DNA of 64,000 bases. Source: Cyclina sinensis. Taxonomy: Eukaryota; Mollusca; Bivalvia; Venerida; Veneridae. Shown here one piece after another: positions 58,089 to 64,000 of the stretch. The stretch lies in assembly GCA_012932295.1 (NCBI GenBank), contig JAAONU010000014.1, positions 14,573,039 through 14,637,038 on the forward strand. Direction: 5' to 3'. Position 1 is the stretch's first letter, and each line of letters starts with the position of its first letter. The notes below the pieces were generated by a model that was not told where the DNA came from, made no database searches, and saw only the letters and a program-made list of their open reading frames with translations. Position numbers and translations under genes: made by a program.

Positions 58089-59282
58089 AACCAGGTTTTC
58101 AATTTTGAAAATCCTGGTTATTAGATTGGGGTATGGCGGGCGGATGGGTGGATGGGCGGATGGGCGGGCGTCAAACGAAATTGTGTCCGCTCTGTAACTC
58201 TTCAACCCTTTGAAGAATTTTGATGAAACTTCAGACAAATGTTTACCACATCAAGATGACGTGCAGAACGCATGTTCCGCATGGCTGGCTCCAAGGTCAA
58301 GGTCACAGTGACATTAACATTGAAAATCCTGTCCGCTCTGTAACTCTTCAACCCTTTGAAGAATTTTGATGAAACTTCAGACAAATGTTTACCACATCAA
58401 GATGACGTGCAGAACGCATGTTCCGCATGGCTGGCTCCAAGGTCAAGGTCACAGTGACATTAACATTGAAAATCCTGTCCGCTCTGTAACTCTTCAACCC
58501 TTTGAAGAATTTTGATGAAACTTCAGACAAATGTTTACCACATCAAGATGACGTGCAGAACGCATGTTCCGCATGGCTGGCTCCAAGGTCAAGGTCACAG
58601 TGACATTAACATTGAAAATCCTGTCCGCTCTGTAACTCTTCAACCCTTTGAAGAATTTTGATGAAACTTCAGACAAATGTTTACCACATCAAGATGACGT
58701 GCAGAACGCATGTTCCGCATGGCTGGCTCCAAGGTCAAGGTCACAGTGACATTAACATTGAAAATCCTGTCCGCTCTGTAACTCTTCAACCCTTTGAAGA
58801 ATTTTGATGAAACTTCAGACAAATGTTTACCACATCAAGATGACGTGCAGAACGCATGTTCCGCATGGCTGGCTCCAAGGTCAAGGTCACAGTGACATTA
58901 ACATTGAAAATCCTGTCCGCTCTGTAACTCTTCAACCCTTTGAAGAATTTTGATGGCTCCAAGGTCAAGGTCACAGTGACATTAACATTGAAAATCCTGT
59001 CCGCTCTGTAACTCTTCAACCCTTTGAAGAATTTTGATGAAACTTCAGACAAATGTTTACCACATCAAGATGACGTGCAGAAATTGTTGTCTCATTATTA
59101 AGTATACTCCTTGCAGACAGTATTGTTAGCCGAAATTTACATCCTACTCATTATCATGTATTCTCATGAATATTATCTTTTCCTTCATGTCATGTTATAA
59201 TCTTTTGAATATTCATAGCAATCTTCATTCCAAAATTCATACTATAGTATAGAATCAGAACAACATTTTTGAAAACCTGGTT
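58089..59282. mobile_element. Pearl-like element with an internal minisatellite core
   Basis: Ends are inverted: AACCAGGTTTTC on the left, GAAAACCTGGTT on the right. The left end also forms a hairpin with GAAAATCCTGGTT at about 58107-58119, then a (GGCGGATG)-type GC-rich stretch (58135-58170), then the 146-bp core repeats and a unique right part. The left-flank, tandem core, right-flank layout is that of bivalve pearl elements and other minisatellite-bearing, Helitron-related elements. No coding capacity. It lies between unit 3 flank sequence and gene C, absent behind A and B. Confidence 0.65.
58185..59083. repeat. 146-bp core tandem repeat, about 6 copies
   Basis: Units start at 58185, 58331, 58477, 58623 and 58769 and appear identical; a sixth unit at 58915 lacks 62 bp in its middle, and a last partial unit runs from 58999. 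Each contains CTCCAAGGTCAAGGTCACAG. The repeated 60-codon minus-strand frames are by-products. Confidence 0.97.
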
Positions 59283-59990
59283 TCGTGGCATTGCCATGTT
59301 TCTTGTTTTACATAGATTGGGAAGCAAGTTCTTGCAGCTTATATTAATCCCTCTCAGTGACTGCTTCCTGGGTGCTCGAGCCTAAAGTGAAGAATGCAGA
59401 CAGTCACTGTAGATTCACACAATTTATTTTGGTTAAATTATGCTACATTTGCATTTGACTATGACAATCAAACTTTACTGGTGGTCTTGCAGTTTTCTGT
59501 TGGGTGCATCTTTTCAGACAACGTCCGAAAAGTTAGAGTATAACAAAATACACAGTATAAATGGTACATTGTTTCAATGAGATTTTTCCTACATTTTACA
59601 TTTGCCTGTTTTCCTTTTCGGATACTGTGTCAACAGAAATTCAAATACGTTTTCACATTTAACTCTTTATCATATTCATCAACGGCGTGTTTTACTTTTA
59701 TAGCTCCTATTTTATCATAGAGCAATTATTTAATACATGCATGAATACATACATGGCTTTGAACAATGGACACTCGTGGTTCTGTTTAAAAGCATGTGGT
59801 TTTCACAGAAAATATTTCTACGGTTCATCTAAATCTAATACCATGTTTAATCATGTCCCTCATTGCAACACTTTCCCATTGAATTTATGCTCATGAAATA
59901 AACTAATCATCGACAGACCCAGTTAAAGTATAGGGAATGAATATCTTTCAAGTATGATCAAAGATTGTTGTCGGCATTTCCAATGTAAGG
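59283..59990. other. 3' flank of TRIM-like gene C
   Basis: 59283-59745 shows no similarity that I could place. 59750-59990 is homologous to the 3' flanks of genes A and B. No gene seen. Confidence 0.45.
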
Positions 59991-61889
59991 CTACTCTATG
60001 AATTTGTAAACATGAATACAATCATCGTTTTCACAGCCGACTATGAGTTCGTGCCTACTGCTGTTCACAGTGACTGTCGTAGGAGCGGTTATTTTTGGCA
60101 CGACAAGTCGGTTTCTGAACACATTCTTTCCACTCACTTGATGGACATTTCCGGAAGACTTTCCACATACATAAATGTTTCCTTCTGAGTCAGTTGTTAC
60201 ACCAGATGTGCCAGCTAAAACATTTTTGTGACTTTTATAGAAGCATTTTTCACTTAATATAGGCGGATTTGAATACTTCGAAACGATTTCGAAACATTGG
60301 AATTTTCCATTATGTGTTAAATACAGTTTGTTATCTTTTGCGTAATGTATACGATAAGTATTCATGCCAAAGCGGTGCCATTCCAATAAATCAGTCAACG
60401 CAATCGTCCTCTTGCCAATTCCATCCCATAAATTCCTTATTTGAATTTCTACAAGCCTTGCCCAGTCTTTGGAGCACAAGACAAATACTTCCCAGTCCCT
60501 ATAATGTGCAATACTAATTCCAAAGAAGCTCATCATCTGAGATCTTTCATAAGATACTGCATTCCCAGCAATTGAATAAATCTCGATATATTTCTTTTCC
60601 TTGTAAACGAGGGCAACCGACGTATGTTGAAGGGCGCAGATATCAATTGGTGTTGCATTAAGTCTGAACTCTCCTGTAAAAGAAAAGTTTGAATTATACA
60701 CCTTTATTTTCCTGTTACTTCTGTCGATTATAGCGATCTGGTTATTCGGCAGCAACGCAGATCCACCAACTGAACAAGTCTCCTTATCTGTTTCGGTTCT
60801 AACTGAATAAGGAGTGTCTTCGCTAACTTGCCGCTGCATTAGGGACACTCCACGTTTTGAATTGTTTTGAAGGCCGCCTTCGTCTGCTCTTTCTAGCTCG
60901 TAGACATTTTGTTCACTTGTTACACAGGAGACTTCATCACTTGTATTTTCTAACTGCTCTTTGCTTGTATACAGTAATGCTTCGTTTGCATCTATACTTA
61001 CAGTTTTAATTTCCCCTAGGCTGGCTATATGTTTCAGATTTTCGTTTTGTTCGACTTGAAGATGAACGTGTTTCAAGGAACTGCGCTCTTTGTATTCCTT
61101 CTCTAATGTTATCATTTTCTTTAACAATACAGCACAAACCACAGACGTTTCTGTTGTGTTTCCGTAACGAATGGCCGTATCAAACAGATCATTTTCAAGT
61201 TTTCTTTCTTCTTCGGCTTTATTTAATTCGTTCAAGCTTTGTTTTAAAGCAGTTACTTCTTTTGAAACTAGTTGTACTGTTTCTATCTCAAATTGTTCGT
61301 ACAGCTTTTGCAATTGTTCTATAATAGAATCAACGAAATTCTTCCTGTCCTTTGATAGAGCTTTGAGTTCGTCTTGAAGACTTTTGATATTCTTCTCCTT
61401 GAAAGATTTAAGTGCATTTGTCTGCTGACGTAGTTCTTTACGTTTCTGTTGAAGTTTCAAAACGATACTATCATTTACATCTCGATCTTCTGTTGCACAT
61501 ATTTCTGAGATATTTTCACATTTTCTGTGCTCTGTGGCAAGACATGTAATACAAATAAAACTATCGTGGTCTTCACATCTGTATGATACAACAACGTCAT
61601 GTTTAGAACATGACGTAATTTTCTTCATCATCTTGAAAGCGTTAGAATTCATCGGAACCTCTTCTCCTTCAAGAACACAGTGGTTACGCGTGACTTTGTT
61701 CTTTTTATGTTCTCTGGTACAATCCCTACAAAGAAACTCTGCACAGACAGTACAGAAGGCAAAAACTTCCTTCTCTGTTTTGTCGTACAAACACGGCTCA
61801 CATGAACGCTTTGTGCATTGCTCTGTATCACGACTGCATTCTTTTAACGTCTGTATGCTTAATTCTGCAGGAATTGTCAATTCTGCCAT
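59991..61889 (-). CDS. B-box / coiled-coil / propeller TRIM-like protein C
   Basis: Intronless, 632 residues, same domains as A and B: B-box 1 (CEPC, FCTVC, LCRDC), B-box 2 (SCSKH, YRCEDHD, CITC), coiled coil, propeller-like C-terminal region; no RING. Residues 1-450 are close to B. A block at about 455-565 is strongly changed (for example SFFGISIAHYRDWEV, SKDWARLVE, LLEWHRFGMNTY, KYSNPPILSEKCFYKS), while the last 65 residues are again nearly identical and agree with A against B (VFRNR, TVTVNSSRHE). This mosaic suggests gene conversion or selection on one face of the propeller. Confidence 0.9.
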   Translation of the reverse strand: MAELTIPAELSIQTLKECSRDTEQCTKRSCEPCLYDKTEKEVFAFCTVCAEFLCRDCTREHKKNKVTRNHCVLEGEEVPMNSNAFKMMKKITSCSKHDVVVSYRCEDHDSFICITCLATEHRKCENISEICATEDRDVNDSIVLKLQQKRKELRQQTNALKSFKEKNIKSLQDELKALSKDRKNFVDSIIEQLQKLYEQFEIETVQLVSKEVTALKQSLNELNKAEEERKLENDLFDTAIRYGNTTETSVVCAVLLKKMITLEKEYKERSSLKHVHLQVEQNENLKHIASLGEIKTVSIDANEALLYTSKEQLENTSDEVSCVTSEQNVYELERADEGGLQNNSKRGVSLMQRQVSEDTPYSVRTETDKETCSVGGSALLPNNQIAIIDRSNRKIKVYNSNFSFTGEFRLNATPIDICALQHTSVALVYKEKKYIEIYSIAGNAVSYERSQMMSFFGISIAHYRDWEVFVLCSKDWARLVEIQIRNLWDGIGKRTIALTDLLEWHRFGMNTYRIHYAKDNKLYLTHNGKFQCFEIVSKYSNPPILSEKCFYKSHKNVLAGTSGVTTDSEGNIYVCGKSSGNVHQVSGKNVFRNRLVVPKITAPTTVTVNSSRHELIVGCENDDCIHVYKFIE

Positions 61890-62090
61890 CCTTTTACACT
61901 TTGTTGTTTAAATCGTTCATAAATAATTTATTATTATCTTCTTGATTTACTGTATCCACACACCTATTTATCTATAAACCACCGTGTACACCGTGTTAAG
62001 ATATTTCTTATCTAACGATTTACATGTCAGGCTAGACATCTCAGTGAACACAAATATATCAATTTTCATGTTATAGGCTTTTCACAAGAT

Positions 62091-62118
62091 TCAGATGATA
62101 AAATGCGAGCATGCGCAG
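62091..62118 (-). promoter_or_regulatory. Conserved upstream block of TRIM-like gene C
   Basis: GATAAAATGCGAGCATGCGCA is kept although the sequence between it and the ATG is much less like A and B. Confidence 0.4.
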
Positions 62119-62178
62119 ATTGTAAAATCGCACAGTGGTGTCAAAATACATATAGGTGAGACAACGCTTAAAACTCAA

Positions 62179-62825
62179 GGGGGCAGGGGACATAAAAATG
62201 AGCAATTTCTAAGGTCCGAGTGGCCGTGAATACCATTCTTATTATTTCGAAACATTCTACACAAGCAACAAACCTGTCACTTTGCATTATTCAAGCATAT
62301 ATAACATACATTTAAGAAAATAACAGTTTCCATTCATTGTTCCTGATAATAAAATCTGATAGCAATATATATTTCCCCCACCCACCCAAAATCACAGTGG
62401 AAAAAGCTGAATATGGCCAAACTTCATGAAGATGTACAACATTCAAAATAGCCCCAATTGTTTTAATGTTAATATTTATCTGCAGTAAAGTTATTGAAAA
62501 CTTCAAAAATGCCCAATAAAGTAGCCGTCATAGGTTTAGATTTTTCACAAAATAAAATCAAAGTCCCTCGCCGGTTTTGCAGCAGCAGTCAATGTTTACA
62601 TTTTCAGTTTCCATACCTCCTTTTGAAGAGTCAATAATGCATACAAAGCTACCAAATGTTTAGTTTCGTGCACAAATCCAGAAATATTGCTCATTTCCTA
62701 CACACAAATGACAAAGAATTACACTGACAAAACATTCTCAATAATTTTCAATACCTTCAAAACACCAAGTCTGTTTTATTAAGAAATTTCACCAGGGCCA
62801 AAGTTCGAATATGTCCCCTGCCCCC
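62179..62825. mobile_element. 647-bp MITE with TCAA target duplication
   Basis: The left end is GGGGGCAGGGGACATA and the right end its exact inverse TATGTCCCCTGCCCCC; TCAA flanks both sides (62175-62178, 62826-62829). It interrupts sequence that is continuous upstream of genes A and B: similarity to their GATATAGGTTGAGGTAGGAA segment resumes just after it (GTACGTTGAGGTAGGAAGTG). No open frame of note. Confidence 0.85.
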
Positions 62826-62829
62826 TCAA

Positions 62830-63211
62830 GCGACTGTAGCTCACATAGTATGAATATGTACGTTGAGGTAGGAAGTGCTTAAAATTCTGGTAACATTATT
62901 GGTATCGCTCAAGTTCTTGCGTATGTACTAAAGCACTATTCACTGTACAGAATTAAATAAACATTATTCCATTAAATCACTTATGCCATATATGTGTATA
63001 AACATAAGCGCTGTGTGAAGTGCAAGGATATTTAACAGTAACACTCTGGATAAATTTTTTCGAACATAAAAAAATATAGGAATAAAATAAGAGGGCAAAG
63101 TAGCCCTATATCTTTCACCTGAGTACCATTGCTCTCAACAACACGAACACATGAGGCATACAGCTAAAGTAAAGCACACTTAGACATCTAAAATCTTTGG
63201 ACCTCTCTGAG
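62830..63211. other. Non-coding region with a GAGGGC-type repeat start
   Basis: At 63090-63125 AGAGGGCAAAGTAGCCCTAT and CACCTGAG recur in better form at 63893-63926. Confidence 0.45.
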
Positions 63212-63489
63212 TTTATTTATCGTCGGTACCGGTTGCCGGTATGACCGACGCCCCCTGCAGAGATAAGTTATTTTCTGTTGTAGGGGATAGTGCAAGATAC
63301 AGAAAGCATTCCGTTCCAGAGACAACCCTGGTCTTTTTGCATGCTCAGTGTACAGCACTGATATATGGGACCTCGCTTTAACATCTCATCTGAAAGAAAA
63401 TTAGTAATGATAGTGGAGGAGTGGGGGATCGATCTCGGGACCCCCCTCCCCAGTCCAGCGCGTTACCACTGGACCACTGACCCACTCCC
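63212..63489 (-). mobile_element. tRNA-derived SINE, copy 2
   Basis: Same family as 19571-19849. On the minus strand the head reads GTGGGTCAGTGGTCCAGTGG (A-box TGGTCCAGTGG), and GATCGATCC serves as the B-box; the 3' end has the GACGATAAATAAA tail and a CGTCGGT/ACCGACG-type palindrome. Confidence 0.78.
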
Positions 63490-64000
63490 TTGACCATGGT
63501 TATCATTCAAACAATCTAGGTAGATGCCTACTAAACAACACTACATGTCAAAAATCTAGATTCCTTCCTGCTGTTTCAAAGAAAAAAGTTTTTCCTCTAT
63601 ACATCTATGTAAAAGAAAGTGATTCCTGGAGCAGAGCAAATAGTGACCTCAGAGATAGAATTTGTATTAACATTCCTGGCAGAGGTCCAACAAGCAAAGA
63701 AACATACTAAATACCCAGGTTGGCTCTATCAAAACGTAAATAAAACAGTGAGTCCTGGCACGGATCCAACAGTGACCCAAGGTACTTAGGAAAAGGTCCA
63801 ACAAGCAATGCTACTCACTAAATAATCTGGACTCCAGGCTCTGTCGTTTCAAGGAAGATTTTTAACATTTTTTGCTTTATGGCTATGTAAACAAGAGGGC
63901 CATGATGGCCCTATCACTCACCTGAGAACCATTGTATATACTGTTCGATTTTTCCTTGCTGTTACTTTTAAAGATATAACATAGGTTAGTATGTTAATGT
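63490..64000. repeat. Degenerate dispersed repeat with AGAGGGCCATGATGGCCCT motif
   Basis: 63893-63926 carries the palindromic AGGGCCATGATGGCCCT followed by CACTCACCTGAG. Between 63590 and 63860 are degenerate internal repeats of about 115 bp (GGTCCAACAAGCAA at about 63685 and 63797; GTGATTCCTGG / GTGAGTCCTGG). Such sequences are common in bivalve genomes in my recollection. No gene. Confidence 0.5.

Noticed and set aside
58202..59052. Series of 60-88-codon minus-strand frames
   Set aside because: By-products of the 146-bp core repeat of the pearl-like element.

Overview
This is a eukaryotic, intron-rich, AT-rich animal window. The gene content and repeats point to a mollusc, most likely a bivalve: many intronless or few-exon lineage-expanded genes (B-box/beta-propeller TRIM-like proteins), tRNA-derived SINEs, DIRS-type tyrosine-recombinase retrotransposons, a pearl-like element with an internal minisatellite core, and short repeats such as the 'AGAGGGCCATGATGGCCCT' type that I associate with bivalve genomes. 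The species assignment is inference.

Left part (1-12.8 kb): the last seven coding exons of NAA15, the auxiliary subunit of the NatA N-terminal acetyltransferase, on the + strand (stop at 3224), then a possible 3.1 kb 3' UTR and about 6.5 kb with no supported gene, but with a 99-bp sequence present twice exactly 1560 bp apart. 12.8-20.9 kb: three tandem + strand paralogues of a small CYYR1/Shisa-like single-pass membrane protein, each with the same three-exon, phase-1/phase-1 structure (signal peptide exon, Cys-rich plus transmembrane exon, proline/tyrosine-rich PY-motif tail exon), separated by MITEs and a SINE. 21.3-22.4 kb: a 1.06-kb non-autonomous DNA transposon. 22.7-24.4 kb: an intronless class-A-like GPCR. 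25.3-26.5 kb: a minus-strand three-exon gene for a secreted single-immunoglobulin-domain protein of 128 residues.

Right part (27-64 kb) is dominated by duplication. Three intronless minus-strand genes (A 32.9-34.8, B 45.6-47.5, C 60.0-61.9 kb) encode 631-637-residue proteins with two B-boxes, a coiled coil and a C-terminal propeller-like region, without a RING. A and B sit in two copies of a roughly 12.6-kb segment that also carries a dead Tc1/mariner-like transposase and a dead DIRS-like retrotransposon; C is the start of a third, transposon-free unit. A degenerate C-terminal fragment of the same family lies at 29 kb in opposite orientation. The 122-bp satellite at 30.5-31.8 kb is an amplified version of sequence that is single copy beside genes B and C. 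Gene C looks mosaic: a roughly 110-residue propeller block is strongly diverged while its flanks are almost identical to A or B, and its upstream region is split by a 647-bp MITE.

The genes do not form one pathway. The cell-surface and secreted families (CYYR1-like trio, GPCR, secreted Ig protein) and the B-box family are of kinds that expand in bivalves, and the B-box genes in particular are candidates for innate-immune or stress signalling; this functional link is inference only. I found no CRISPR, operon or bacterial feature.
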